A stretch of 64,000 bases of DNA from contig NZ_JAMGSI010000001.1 in assembly GCF_023516715.1 (NCBI RefSeq), forward strand, positions 434,001-498,000, read 5' to 3'. The position numbers and the translations under genes were made by a program. The first letter of the stretch is position 1; each line of letters starts with the position of its first letter. The notes under the pieces were generated by a model that saw only the letters and a program-made list of their open reading frames with translations, was not told where the DNA came from and ran no database searches. This stretch comes from Akkermansia massiliensis. GTDB lineage: Bacteria > Verrucomicrobiota > Verrucomicrobiia > Verrucomicrobiales > Akkermansiaceae. Below are positions 1 to 10,051 of the stretch, piece by piece.

Positions 1-145
1 AGGCAAGGTATTCCCTCAATTGCCTGCCGGATTCCCGTGTGGGGACCAGCACCAGATTCCGGTGGAAGTCGTTTCCCAGGGAAAGCAGCCGCTCCGCTAC
101 AGCCCGGCAGGCCGGTTTGTCCCAGGATAGAAAGAGTCGGTTCAT
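1..145 (-). CDS. AddB-like / PD-(D/E)XK nuclease family protein, N-terminus only
   Basis: Only the first 48 codons are in the window; the gene continues off the left edge. Translation from the ATG at 143-145 begins MNRLFLSWDKPACRAVAERL and runs on to LVLVPTRESGRQLREYLA. The early hydrophobic strand followed by a V-P-T-x-x-(S/A)-x-R-x-L motif is typical of the inactivated Walker-A region of AddB/RexB-type subunits of the AddAB double-strand-break repair helicase-nuclease. Members are cytoplasmic and carry a C-terminal iron-sulfur nuclease domain, which lies outside the window and cannot be checked. The family assignment is inference from this short stretch. Confidence 0.6.
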   Translation of the reverse strand, partial: MNRLFLSWDKPACRAVAERLLSLGNDFHRNLVLVPTRESGRQLREYLA

Positions 146-563
146 GGCAGGGAAGCAGGACTCCCCGGAAAGGGGAAAAGGCGGAGACTACGGGCGTATT
201 ATACCTTGCCGGGGCGTATTTTCCCATCTATTTTTTCAGGGCTGCCGGGAGGGGGATGGGAGATCACGGAGTGTCAGGGGCTTTAGTGGCGTTTTAGCTT
301 TGAGGGAGGGATGCCTTTTTTTGTATCCGCGGATTTTTGCCTGGGAAGGAAGGCTTCCGGTTTTTGGACGGGAGCTTTTCCGCCCCTTCGTGGAGGGGAA
401 TTTTCTCTTGCTGTGTTCCGCCCGGCGTCCGTAGGGACCGGGAGGACCTTCTTCCCAGAAGGGAGTTCACCAAGTGGCTTTTTCGGGAATGCCCCGCCTC
501 CCTAAACAAGTGTGTTCATTCCTGCGTGGCTGTAGAAGGCCGTTTTCTGAAGTTCCCGATTAT
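146..563. other. Intergenic stretch, no gene seen
   Basis: About 420 bases between two genes transcribed to the left. Short open frames exist on both strands, but none has a convincing composition, start or family signature. No strong hairpin with a T-run was seen. Confidence 0.5.
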
Positions 564-1481
564 TTACGGCTCCTGAACGGCGGTCTTTTTTCCGGTTCTG
601 GTGACCAGAAGCACGCCCGTGAAAACCAGCAGGACGGAAAGGGTTTTCATCCAGCCGAAGTGGTCCATCCCCCACAGCACCGCTACGGAAGAGGCAATCA
701 CCGGCTGGCAGTAGTTGTACATGCTGACCGCGGTGGGTTTCAGCCGCTGCTGTGCGAAGGACAGGCAGATGTAGCTTACAAAGGTAGCGAATGCCACCAC
801 GTAGGCAATGCCCAGCCACGTTTGCATGGGAAGTGCGGAATAACGGATGGAAACCACGTCCCGGAAGGTGAAGGGCAGGCAGGCGATGGCGGCGTAGGTG
901 AACATCCATTTCATCAGGGTGACGGGCGAGTATCTGCCGATCAGGTTTTTAAAGAAGACGAAGTAAACGGCTACGCTGCACTGGGAGGCCAGGCAAAGGA
1001 TGTCCCCCAGCAGGTTGTTGTCTCCCGGCAGGGCCGCCGCACGCCCTCCGCTGCCGGAAACCAGCAGAATGGCTCCGATGGCGCTGGCGCAGACCCCGAT
1101 GATTTTTTTTCCCGTGATCATTTCCCGGAGGACGAAGGCCGCCAGAATCATGGTCAGTACCGGCGTAATGGTGGTGATGATGGCCGCATCCGCCGGAGAG
1201 GTGAATCCCACGCCCACCGTGAAGGCCATCTGGTTGAAAATGATGCCGAACAGGGAGGCGTAAAACAGGGTCAGCCGGTCCTTCCTTGCAATGGTTTCCC
1301 CGGGCACGAAGGCGGAGGCCAGCCAGAACAGGATGGCCGCTCCCAGCAGGCGGAAGGTAGCCAGGGAAGCGGAGCTGACTTCCCCCGGCTGCATGACCAG
1401 TTTGCTGACCGGAGACATGAGGCCCCAGATAATGGCCGCCGCTCCCATCGCGATATGTCCCTTCAGGGTTCCGGATTCCAT
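564..1481 (-). CDS. EamA/DMT superfamily transporter
   Basis: A 305-residue integral membrane protein made of two EamA (DUF6) repeats, each of about five membrane segments. The first starts near AAAIIWGLMSPVSKLVM; the second has the typical IIGVCASAIGAILLVSGS and SYICLSFAQQRLKPTAVSMY stretches. DMT proteins of this type are inner-membrane metabolite or drug exporters, and the substrate cannot be read from sequence. The frame stays open for 19 codons upstream. I chose the ATG at 1479-1481 because the sequence from MESGTLKGH onward fits the family, whereas the extension is arginine- and cysteine-rich and does not look like a membrane-protein N-terminus. No co-transcribed neighbour is evident. 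Confidence 0.85.
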   Translation of the reverse strand: MESGTLKGHIAMGAAAIIWGLMSPVSKLVMQPGEVSSASLATFRLLGAAILFWLASAFVPGETIARKDRLTLFYASLFGIIFNQMAFTVGVGFTSPADAAIITTITPVLTMILAAFVLREMITGKKIIGVCASAIGAILLVSGSGGRAAALPGDNNLLGDILCLASQCSVAVYFVFFKNLIGRYSPVTLMKWMFTYAAIACLPFTFRDVVSIRYSALPMQTWLGIAYVVAFATFVSYICLSFAQQRLKPTAVSMYNYCQPVIASSVAVLWGMDHFGWMKTLSVLLVFTGVLLVTRTGKKTAVQEP

Positions 1482-1891
1482 GGTACGGCCCGCTGCGCAG
1501 CGGGCAACGCATTCTCCGCTTCCGCGGACGGATTGCAAGAGTTTTTAGCGCGGAACCGCAGCCCCGGAGAGAACGGCCAGGCGGGGAGAGGGGCATGCTC
1601 ATCCGGGGAATTGGGAAGGTATGGCTCTCCGGTTTTTTCCCCCTGACGCCGGGCAGGTCCGGTTTCCGTCTTCATTTGATTTTAACGGGAAAATGATTGA
1701 CCCGCCGTTCGTCCAAAATTGCATCGGCTCCTATGGGGCGGGAGTGGCGGTATTGCCCGCTTTCCGCCTCAACTCCATGCGGCAGGATTTGAGGCGGAAC
1801 AGGAATAAGAAGACCCTGGCTGAAGTCCTGTTCCTTTACGGGGACGCTGATGCAGGCGTTTTTATCGGGGTCCCTGCGGGTGGCCGGGCTT
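1482..1891. other. Intergenic stretch between EamA transporter and A2M-like gene
   Basis: About 410 bases with no gene I can support. A leftward frame around 1672-2076 reads through part of it, but it overlaps the 3' end of the large gene at 1892 and shows no family signature. It may hold the transporter promoter and the end of the A2M-like transcript; no clear terminator hairpin was found. Confidence 0.4.
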
Positions 1892-4800
1892 CTATTCGGC
1901 AGGCATGGAGATGCCGATTTTGTGTTCCTTGCTGTTGCCGCGGAGTTCCGGCGCGTACATGGCCTCAATGACGGCCGGCAGGGCGCTGAAGCGTCCCGGG
2001 CGTTCCGCGCGCAGGCGGTGGCTGATCTGGTATTGTCCCATGGGCAGGGAGGAAAGGAAGACGCGTATTTCTTCATCCCCTATTTCCTTGTAGCCGGATA
2101 CGGTCCCCATCCAGGCGTAGCCGCTGGTGGTTTCCTGTGATTCGCATCCCGCGGGCTTGGGGTCCAGGAGCATGAGGTATTCCACGTCGTTCTTCGTTTT
2201 CACGGTCATCACCACTTCAATGATGTCGCCGCTGGCGATGACGTCTCCGTCTTTCAACAGCGTGCGGCGGGTCAGGTCCTTGCCCTGGGAGACGAGCTCT
2301 CCGGCATCCGTCTGGGTGTCCTTCACGGAGTCGTCCTTCACCGTTTCCTTCCGGATGCAGTAGTAGGAGCGTTCCACGGTGACGGCATTCCCCGCGGCGG
2401 GAATGGGGTCTTCCAGGGAGAAGTAGCTGAGGGTGGAATTGGCATAAATGTTTCCGCTGCCCTTCTTCCTGCGGATGGTGATGACGTGGCTGCCGTCCGC
2501 CAGGTCTTTCCCGCTCATGCGGAAGGCGTTGTCAAAGGTGAACAGGGTCTCCTTCGTACTGGCGACCGTTTTGACCGGAACGCCGTCGTAAAGGATTTCC
2601 GCTTCCATGTCCTCCATGCCTTCCCTGGTCTGGAGAAGGTAGGCGGACAGGGCTTCCAGACAATCCGCCGTATCCTTGGTGGAGTCCCAGTAGGAACCGT
2701 TGGCGCGGTTGTTGAGCAGCCATTTGGCCAGGCGCGCCGTGACGGGATTGCCGGGGTCGCTCTTGGCCATCAGTTTCAGGTAGGCGGCCTGCGTGGCTAC
2801 GCCGCTGCCGTACCACCGCCACCAGTAGCCTTCATTGGGAAGGCGCAGCCATGCGGTTTGCAGGGAGTCGTCCTGCTGGAGGAACTGGGAAATGATGGGC
2901 ATTACCTTCTTGAAGTCGTCCATGCGGTGGGCGTCCAGCAGGATTTCCGCCAGTTGAACCTGGCTGATGACGGGAAGTTCCAGCCTGTCGCGGAACAGGT
3001 AGCGTTCCATGGGCAGGTTTTTGACGCCGCATTCCGCCAGAACGGAATAAACGAGGGTGTCCGTGGCGGAGACCGTCAGGCGGTAATCCCCCAGCTTGCG
3101 GATGGCTTCCTTCTTCTTCGGGCCGTCCGGCAGTTTTTCCAGTTTCCGGTATTCGTCTCCTTTCTCAAGAAGAGCGGCCTGGCTTTCCTGATAGTTTTTC
3201 AGCCAGCGGACGGCTCCGGAAAGCATCCCATCCGGGACATTGACCGTGTTTGAAGCAATCTTCAAGCCGTGCGCCACATGGGCCGTCATGACGGGGTCTC
3301 CCTCGCTGGCTCCTCCGAACCATCCCCAGGAACCGTTGGAGAGCTGCTTCTCCCGGAGGGAGGAGATTCCCTTGGCGGCCATCTTCTTCAGCGCGGCTTC
3401 ATCATAAACGGGGTTGCGTTCCAGCTTCTTCATGATGCTGTCATGGAAGGCCTTGTTCTTGATGGCCTGGGGATTCAGATTACGGTGGCTTTCCAGCGCC
3501 GCGCCAGGATTCAGACCGAGCTGCTTGAGCGCGTCCGTCACGACGAGAGCGGGCAGGAAGCGGTTGAGCGTCTGTTCCACGCAGCCATAGGGGTATTCCG
3601 CCAGGTAGGGCAGGGCTTCCACCATGCTGAGGGCGATGCTGGGGGAAACCTTGACGACCAGCTCGCTTTCCTCCCTGCGCCGCTGCTGCGGCAGGGAAAT
3701 GGAGAGTTTCTGCTCCTGTTCTCCGGGAAGCACCACGGCGCTCCCCGCATGGAGCTGCTTCATGCCGTGCACCAGCACGGGGAAGTTCATCTGCATGGCG
3801 TCTCCGGTGGAGCCGGACGCCGCCTCCATGGCGACGGCGGCGGTTCCCTCCCTGATGGCGGCGGTCCACCAGTTGACGACTGCCTGCCCCTGGGCGGGAA
3901 CGTCCACTTCCCGCACGGCGGAATTGTCCGTATCTGCGGCGAGCCCCTTTACGGCCGGAGCGTCAGCCGGGAGAAGTTCCAGGCAACCGTCTTTCAGGGA
4001 AATGGAAACGCGGGCGCGGACGGCCTTGTCCGTCCGGTTGCGGACCAGGGCGCTGAGCATCACTACGTCTTTTTCCACAAAGAAGCGCGGGGCCTGCATG
4101 CTGACCATGAAGTCCTTCGTGGTCAGGAATTCCGCGGAAGCCTGCCCTACCTGCAATCCGGGGGTGATGGCCCAGGCGGCGGCTTTCCAGGTGGTCAGGT
4201 TGTCCGGCATCTCCACAGGAACGGTAACGTTCCCTTCCTCATCCGTCCTGAGCGTGCCGCACCACTTGATGCAGTCCGCAAAATTGGTGCGCAGTTGAAT
4301 GTGCGGGGAACTGTTCTCCTGCACGTCTGCGTCTCCCTGTCCGGCTGCAAAGGAATCACTTTCTGCGCTTTCTTCATCCGAAGCCATCTGCTGCATGGCC
4401 GGAACCGGTGCGGCGGCGGGGACTGCCGCTCCTTCAGCCAATACGCGGCTTGCGGCTTTTCCGCTGATAGCATAATTACCGGATCTGACTCCTGCGGTAG
4501 CAAAGCCGTTGACGGCTCCTTTTTCCCTCCGCAACAGATAGCCGTAGTCACTGTAGAGCAGGGATTGGAAGTAGGGCTGGTCCGGGCCGCGGTCCTGTTG
4601 CGTTCCGGCGGCCGTCATTTTTTTCAGGCTGAGAAAGCCGGTTTCGTTCAGGCTCCCCCAGACGGTCTTGGCGATGTCCGTAATATTGGGGCGTGCGATA
4701 TATTCCAGAGCCTTGTCATAGACGGCCAGGGTAACGATGCCGTTCCTGACGGGTTTGCCGTCCGGCCCTTTGACCTGAACCGTTACTCGCCCTTCTTCAC

Positions 4801-7800
4801 CGGGCTGGTATTGGGATTTGCCCGGTGTTACGGAAGGAGCCAGAATCTGGCTGGCTGGCGGAATCAGCAGTTCGGCGGAAGCCGTGTGAAGTTCCCCGTT
4901 TCTGACGGTGAAGGCGTTCACGCCCATGTTGGGCATGTCTTCCCGGGTCAGGGGGCATTCCACCAGGGCGGTTTGCCGGTCCAGAGGGACCAGGCTGCGG
5001 GACTCGTCTTTCCAGGAATTGCGCAGGAAGGTCCAGACGCGGGCGTCCGGATAATCAGAGGCGAGGAGCAGTTTGGCCGTATCTCCCGGTGCGTATTCCT
5101 TCTTGTCCGGAGTGATGGAAAGGGGATTGATTTTAAAAGGATTCTGTTTGCCCTTGCCGTAGGAAAGGAACTGGAAAGACTCTTCCACCCTGTTGCCGTG
5201 TTCGTCCTTCAGGGTAGAGGAAAGGGCATACAGGCCGGATTCCCTGGTCTGGAAGGACAGGGTGGCTTCCCCTTCCTTTCCGGTGGTGATATTCCAGGTT
5301 TCCAGAGCCTCCCGGCTGCCGTCCGCGCGGATATGCTGCAAAACGGAGGTTCCCTTGGCGTGAGCAATCTTGGCGCCGTCCGCCGTGGCCGCGGTGATGG
5401 AGGCCTGCACCGGCGTTCCGGTGGGGGCGTAGCCGCGGTTCAGGGCGGTGAAGATGTTGAACGGGCGGAAGGTGGCGATGACCTGCCCGGAAGCGGAAAC
5501 TTCCCGCAGGGAGGCATCCGTCACGCTGGCGGAGACGCGGTAGGTGATATTCTGGGATGCGAAATCCCGGGCGTCCTGCGCCGTGGAAAGCTCCACGGAC
5601 GCTTTTCCGTCCTTATCCAGCGGCACCGTCTTTTCCAGGACGGTCAGGGGTGCATCCGGAGAAAAGGGAATGTAGTACGGGCTGAAAGACCTGTCGTACA
5701 GCCAGCTCCATTTCCAGTAGGGCGTCCAGACATCCGCTCCCAGTGTCCGGGTGATCGTAATGGTGGCCTTCCCCTCGCTTACGGGACCGCCCGCGTAATA
5801 GTCCGCCTGAATGGAGACGGGAATGGGCCGGCCCAGGCGGATGGGTCTGGAGGGGGCGTCCATCCTGACGGAGAATTCCGGCTTCTTGTACTCTTCCATA
5901 CGGAAGAGAGGGGCATACAGCCGGAAATCCGGGTCCGCGGAATCATGCAGCTTCAGCTTGGCTCCATACTGGCCCAGCGGAGCTTCCGCAGGAATGAGCA
6001 GTTCCAGTTCAAAACAGCCGGTAGAATCCGTCGTGACGGTTTTTGGCGGAAAAACGCTCTCATCCCCGGTTGGGGAAGTAATGGTCAGCGTCAGCTTTTT
6101 TCCGGCGCAGTCCTTCGTTCCGGGATTTGCGATGTCCGGACGGAAGAGGACGCCCTTGAACCGCGCCGTCTGTCCGGGGCGGTATACGGGCTGGCTTTCC
6201 AGGAAGAAGCAGGAATAGGGGTCGGAGGCCTTGTTTGCCGTATCCATGAGATAATTGCCGGATTCCCAGCCGTAATCCGATACTCCCGCCAGCACATAGC
6301 TGTCCCCTTTGGAAGCGATGCCCAGGAACATGTTGTAAGAAGGAGTGCGGGAACCGCGGGGAGGGATTGTTTCTATCATGGCTCCGTCCTTGTCCGTGGT
6401 TCCCTTCACCTGGTGTTTTTGGAGCGTTTTATCCTCCTGGTAGCGAAGGAGGCGCAGGCTGCCCCCTTCCACGGGCATTCCCGTTCCGGCATCCGCCAGG
6501 AACCATAGGTTGCCTTCCGGCACGGAACGGCGCACCAATACCATGTCTGACAGAGTGAGGAAGCGGTGGAACCGGTAGCCGTTATCCAGCGTGACGGTAA
6601 GCAGGTACCAGCCGGGCTTGCGGGTGGGCACGGGAATCTGGGCGATGCGGTTCAGGTGCCGTTCCCCGGGAGCCAGAGCTACCTTTTCCCCTTTGATTTC
6701 TTCACCCAGATAGCGGGCGTAGGACGGCTCATGCAGCAGATTGAAAAGGAGGGTCCCCAGGCTGGAATACTTTTTCCTGTACGCGTTGCCCAGCGTGCTG
6801 GAGGTCTGCACCTTGTCCATGCGTTCCTCCTGCCACCGCTTCATATCCACGGAGCGGGCCGTCACGCTGGCCTGGGCGGCGTTGCGGTAGGAGAAGGCGA
6901 CCGTCACCGGTTCCCCCGCCAGCAGCGTTCTTTTATCCGCATCAAACATTCCGTTGGGTTCCGTGATGGAGGCAATGCGCTTCTTCAGGTTGTCCGCAAC
7001 GTGCAGGAAATCCTCCTTGTCCGTTTGATTCCAGGATTGTGCGTTCCAGGTCTGAAGGATTTTGCCTAAAAGCTCCGCGGCAGCGGGCCTCTGGTTGCGG
7101 GCCAGGAACTCATTGGCTGCCAGATTGCCGGCGTTAACGTAATAATCCGGCTCCGGAGTTACTCGGACCGCAGCGGCGATCCGGATGAAATCGTAATCCG
7201 GAGGAAGGGTGGTGAGCAGGAATTTTCCGTTGCCCGTCCGGTCGGTTTTAACGACGGTCTGGTTCGTTTTCAATTCCTCCGGGTTGATGCCCGCCACCAT
7301 GCCCGCGTTGCCGGGGCCGTACACGAACTCCTGGTCCGGAGCCGTATTGGAATAGGAGAACAGCCGGTGGCACCAGGAGGCGGTGAAATAGTTGACCTGG
7401 TTGGCTAGTTCCGGGTTCGCCTGAATGGCGGCGTCCAGCAGCCAGCGCATGCGTTCCCCGTCGTTTTTAGCCGTCTCCCAGGAGGAAGAGGCATGGTAAA
7501 AGACGACTTCCGGCTTCCCCGTTTTGGCATTGACCGTGACGGGCACGGTGGCGACGTTCCGGAACGGGGGGGCTTCCTCCCTGGCGACGTACCCCGGCAG
7601 TTCCTTCAGGCTGGTGAGGTTCCCCAGGGCGGCGTAAGCCTGGAAGGGGGAAAGGGAACTGTAGCGGCTGCCTTTCACCAGCAACGCCTGAGCCGTCATG
7701 AAGCGCAGTTGTCCCAGAAGCTTCATGTTCTTTTCCTTCTCCGCCAGTTGCATGGCCTTGGAAAGGCACCGCAGGGCTTCCACCCGGTCCCTCGCTTCCC

Positions 7801-8338
7801 CGGAATATTCCCCGTCCCATGGCTCGGCGCTGCGGATGTAGGCGCCGTCCACCAGTTTGAACGTATGGCTGGCGTTCTGGTACAGATGGGCAGCGTCCAT
7901 CAGGAAATAGGGATTGCCGCCGTGGCGTTTCATCTGCTCTTGCAGGATGGTATCCAGATTCGTGGAATCGTCCAGGGCATTGAGACGGGTCAAAGCCTGG
8001 TAATAAAGAAGAAGGTCCGCTCCGCTGTACTGGTCGTCGTATTCGTCAAGCTGTTTTAAAGCCTGTTTGGCCGCATTCTTGAACAACCTCTTTTCCAAAA
8101 GCTTTTCAATAGCCTCAACGGACTGCTTCCTCTGCTGGGAGATGGAAGTTGCCTTGTCCGCATCCTTGGCGCCTTTTTGGGATGAAGAAGTGGAATCTTC
8201 CGGAAGTCCTCCCTTGTCATCGGCATGGGCGGACGGGCCGTCCTGACGCTGTGGTGGAGTGGAAGCGGCTGCCGGGCACGGCATTCCGGAAGCCAGCAAG
8301 CCTCCCGCCAGAAAAAGCAGGGAAAAGATTCTGTTCAT
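1892..8338 (-). CDS. Alpha-2-macroglobulin family protein with intact thioester motif
   Basis: A 2148-residue secreted protein. It opens with a signal peptide, MNRIFSLLFLAGGLLASG, ending in an Ala-rich cleavage region near residue 26. An alpha-helical N-terminal third comes first. Macroglobulin domains follow, with the MG2 signature QPVYRPGQTARFKG near residue 720, then the A2M core NFADCIKWCG near 1355 and MPDNLTTWKAAAW just after. The thioester motif CVEQ, in PYGCVEQTLNRFLPAL, is near residue 1585, followed by an all-helical complement-like domain. Bacterial A2Ms act as periplasmic protease traps that protect the envelope. The length exceeds the usual ~1650 residues of E. coli YfhM-type proteins because of the N-terminal helical extension. 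No penicillin-binding-protein 1C gene, the common partner, lies next to it. It is transcribed alone. Confidence 0.9.
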   Translation of the reverse strand: MNRIFSLLFLAGGLLASGMPCPAAASTPPQRQDGPSAHADDKGGLPEDSTSSSQKGAKDADKATSISQQRKQSVEAIEKLLEKRLFKNAAKQALKQLDEYDDQYSGADLLLYYQALTRLNALDDSTNLDTILQEQMKRHGGNPYFLMDAAHLYQNASHTFKLVDGAYIRSAEPWDGEYSGEARDRVEALRCLSKAMQLAEKEKNMKLLGQLRFMTAQALLVKGSRYSSLSPFQAYAALGNLTSLKELPGYVAREEAPPFRNVATVPVTVNAKTGKPEVVFYHASSSWETAKNDGERMRWLLDAAIQANPELANQVNYFTASWCHRLFSYSNTAPDQEFVYGPGNAGMVAGINPEELKTNQTVVKTDRTGNGKFLLTTLPPDYDFIRIAAAVRVTPEPDYYVNAGNLAANEFLARNQRPAAAELLGKILQTWNAQSWNQTDKEDFLHVADNLKKRIASITEPNGMFDADKRTLLAGEPVTVAFSYRNAAQASVTARSVDMKRWQEERMDKVQTSSTLGNAYRKKYSSLGTLLFNLLHEPSYARYLGEEIKGEKVALAPGERHLNRIAQIPVPTRKPGWYLLTVTLDNGYRFHRFLTLSDMVLVRRSVPEGNLWFLADAGTGMPVEGGSLRLLRYQEDKTLQKHQVKGTTDKDGAMIETIPPRGSRTPSYNMFLGIASKGDSYVLAGVSDYGWESGNYLMDTANKASDPYSCFFLESQPVYRPGQTARFKGVLFRPDIANPGTKDCAGKKLTLTITSPTGDESVFPPKTVTTDSTGCFELELLIPAEAPLGQYGAKLKLHDSADPDFRLYAPLFRMEEYKKPEFSVRMDAPSRPIRLGRPIPVSIQADYYAGGPVSEGKATITITRTLGADVWTPYWKWSWLYDRSFSPYYIPFSPDAPLTVLEKTVPLDKDGKASVELSTAQDARDFASQNITYRVSASVTDASLREVSASGQVIATFRPFNIFTALNRGYAPTGTPVQASITAATADGAKIAHAKGTSVLQHIRADGSREALETWNITTGKEGEATLSFQTRESGLYALSSTLKDEHGNRVEESFQFLSYGKGKQNPFKINPLSITPDKKEYAPGDTAKLLLASDYPDARVWTFLRNSWKDESRSLVPLDRQTALVECPLTREDMPNMGVNAFTVRNGELHTASAELLIPPASQILAPSVTPGKSQYQPGEEGRVTVQVKGPDGKPVRNGIVTLAVYDKALEYIARPNITDIAKTVWGSLNETGFLSLKKMTAAGTQQDRGPDQPYFQSLLYSDYGYLLRREKGAVNGFATAGVRSGNYAISGKAASRVLAEGAAVPAAAPVPAMQQMASDEESAESDSFAAGQGDADVQENSSPHIQLRTNFADCIKWCGTLRTDEEGNVTVPVEMPDNLTTWKAAAWAITPGLQVGQASAEFLTTKDFMVSMQAPRFFVEKDVVMLSALVRNRTDKAVRARVSISLKDGCLELLPADAPAVKGLAADTDNSAVREVDVPAQGQAVVNWWTAAIREGTAAVAMEAASGSTGDAMQMNFPVLVHGMKQLHAGSAVVLPGEQEQKLSISLPQQRRREESELVVKVSPSIALSMVEALPYLAEYPYGCVEQTLNRFLPALVVTDALKQLGLNPGAALESHRNLNPQAIKNKAFHDSIMKKLERNPVYDEAALKKMAAKGISSLREKQLSNGSWGWFGGASEGDPVMTAHVAHGLKIASNTVNVPDGMLSGAVRWLKNYQESQAALLEKGDEYRKLEKLPDGPKKKEAIRKLGDYRLTVSATDTLVYSVLAECGVKNLPMERYLFRDRLELPVISQVQLAEILLDAHRMDDFKKVMPIISQFLQQDDSLQTAWLRLPNEGYWWRWYGSGVATQAAYLKLMAKSDPGNPVTARLAKWLLNNRANGSYWDSTKDTADCLEALSAYLLQTREGMEDMEAEILYDGVPVKTVASTKETLFTFDNAFRMSGKDLADGSHVITIRRKKGSGNIYANSTLSYFSLEDPIPAAGNAVTVERSYYCIRKETVKDDSVKDTQTDAGELVSQGKDLTRRTLLKDGDVIASGDIIEVVMTVKTKNDVEYLMLLDPKPAGCESQETTSGYAWMGTVSGYKEIGDEEIRVFLSSLPMGQYQISHRLRAERPGRFSALPAVIEAMYAPELRGNSKEHKIGISMPAE

Positions 8339-8362
8339 TCAACCAGACTACTTCCATGTAAA

Positions 8363-8391
8363 ATATTTGGCAAGTTACAAGTAGGTTACAA
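8363..8391 (-). promoter_or_regulatory. Candidate promoter for the A2M-like gene
   Basis: On the minus strand, TTGTAA (8386-8391) and AAATAT (8363-8368) are 17 bases apart in an AT-rich stretch, about 25 bases before the start codon. Both hexamers are imperfect sigma-70 matches. This is inference from spacing and composition. Confidence 0.3.
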
Positions 8392-8768
8392 CATGCGGGA
8401 GATTGTCTTAATGCCGTTCAATGGCCAGAAGCGTTGGAAGGATTGACTTTCAACGAGCAAACCGGACTTCTTTTACGTTCCGGCCTGTATTCCGGTGCGG
8501 ATCGTCTGCCGCGGCGTCCTTTTTGAGCTTTCAGGGCGGCTTCCTCAGGTTCCCCTCCGGAGGATATGCAACCGCCGTCTTCTCTTCTTCCCAGGGAAAG
8601 GGACTGCCTGGGTATATTTATATTCCACTGCCGTCCCCTCGTCCCGAATCAGCTCTGCCGGATGAGGGAGCCGAACCGCATGCATGTTCATGTCTCTGCG
8701 GGAGGGAAAGACGGCCTGCATGGCTGGCCGTCCCGGAATGCAGGATGAAGGAAGAAACGGGGATGCCG
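8392..8768. other. Intergenic stretch, no gene seen
   Basis: About 375 bases upstream of the A2M-like gene and downstream of the alcohol dehydrogenase. Short overlapping open frames are present, but none has a recognisable start or family signature. Confidence 0.4.
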
Positions 8769-9956
8769 TCAATCGGGCAGCGGGCCTTCGCATGCCAGGC
8801 GGTAAATGGCCTGGACGTCCCGGGCGTCCAGTTTTTCCAGCCCCCCGATGGGGCCGCGCACGCTGATGGCCTGTTCCGCCATCAGTGGAAAATCCCCGGA
8901 CTTGATGTTCAACTCTTCCATGGTCGTCGGAAGCCCCAATTCCCGGTAAAAACGTTCCAGACGGGAAATGCCTTCCCGGATGAGGGCATCCGGCTCCCGG
9001 AAGGAACCCTCCACACCCATCACCTTCACGGCGAACTGCGCGAACATTCCTTGGTGTTTGGGGGAAACATACTTCATCCATGCCGGGGTGACGACGGCCA
9101 GGCCCGCGCCGTGGTCCACGTGATACAGGGCGCTCAGTTCGTGCTCCATGGCGTGGCAGCCCCAGTCCTGTTCACGGCCCACGCCCAGCAGGTTGTTATG
9201 GGCGAGGTTGCCGGAAAACGCAATCTCCGCCCAGGCGTCGTAATCGTGCAGGTTCCCGTTCAGGATGCGGGCGTTTCTCATGATGGTGCGCAGGGTGGTT
9301 TCGCAAAGGCCGTCGGAAAGGTCCGTATGCAGGGTTCTGGTGAAATAGCGCTCAAAAATGTGGCTCATCATGTCGCTGACGCCGTTGGCCATCTGGTGGT
9401 GCGGGAGCGTGAAAAACAATTCCGGGTTGATGATGCTGAACACGGGGCGCAATTTGGGAGAACCGTACCTCAGCTTCCGCCTGGTTTCTTCATTGGTGAT
9501 GACCGTGTTCGGGCTGCTCTCGCTGCCTGCGGCGGGAATGGTCAGCACGGTGGCGACGGGCAGCGGGTCCGCCTGCGGCTGTTGTTTGGAAAGATACAGG
9601 TCCCATACGTCCCCTTCATGGGGAACGCCCAGCGCAATCGCCTTGGCGGAATCAATCACGCTGCCGCCTCCCACAGCCAGCACGAGGCCCAGGCCGTGTT
9701 CCCGGCAGAGGCGGATGCCTTCATATACCAGGGGAAGCGTGGGGTTCGGCTGGACGCCGCCCAATTCCTCATACTCCACGCCGGCGGCTTTCAGGGAAGC
9801 CGTGACGGCGTCGTAAAGGCCGGAACGCCTGATGCTGCCGCCTCCGTAGTGGAGGAGGACTTTTTTGCCGAACGGCTTGAGAAGGGCGCCCGCTTCATGC
9901 TGGGTTCCTTTTCCGAAAATGAGCGTGGTCTTGTTATCGTAAACGAAATTGAGCAT
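8769..9956 (-). CDS. Iron-containing alcohol dehydrogenase, YqhD/BDH type
   Basis: A 395-residue group III alcohol dehydrogenase. The N-terminal nucleotide-binding domain has LIFGKGTQ and the dinucleotide loop VGGGSVIDSAKAIALG near residues 93-108. The C-terminal metal domain carries the expected ligands: Asp and His in VSDMMSHIFERYF, His in CHAMEHELSALYH and His in VDHGAGLAVVTP. YqhD-type enzymes are cytoplasmic NADPH-dependent aldehyde reductases that detoxify short-chain aldehydes or make alcohols as a redox sink. The sequence MLNFVYDNKTTLIFGKG at the start is typical of this subgroup, so the start is well supported. The neighbours give no pathway context. Confidence 0.92.
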   Translation of the reverse strand: MLNFVYDNKTTLIFGKGTQHEAGALLKPFGKKVLLHYGGGSIRRSGLYDAVTASLKAAGVEYEELGGVQPNPTLPLVYEGIRLCREHGLGLVLAVGGGSVIDSAKAIALGVPHEGDVWDLYLSKQQPQADPLPVATVLTIPAAGSESSPNTVITNEETRRKLRYGSPKLRPVFSIINPELFFTLPHHQMANGVSDMMSHIFERYFTRTLHTDLSDGLCETTLRTIMRNARILNGNLHDYDAWAEIAFSGNLAHNNLLGVGREQDWGCHAMEHELSALYHVDHGAGLAVVTPAWMKYVSPKHQGMFAQFAVKVMGVEGSFREPDALIREGISRLERFYRELGLPTTMEELNIKSGDFPLMAEQAISVRGPIGGLEKLDARDVQAIYRLACEGPLPD

Positions 9957-10051
9957 GGCGGGGATGCGGTGACGGTACCTTTAACGCTACGGCTCTTCCA
10001 TCCCCGGCTCAAGGCTTTTGTGCGCCCCGTTCCGCTTCCGGAAGGGCGGAT

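Noticed and set aside
3269-6508. Long rightward open frame (1079 codons) across the A2M-like gene
   Set aside because: It is the complement of a high-G+C gene whose signal peptide, MG2 and thioester motifs are clear. The frame itself has no family signature.
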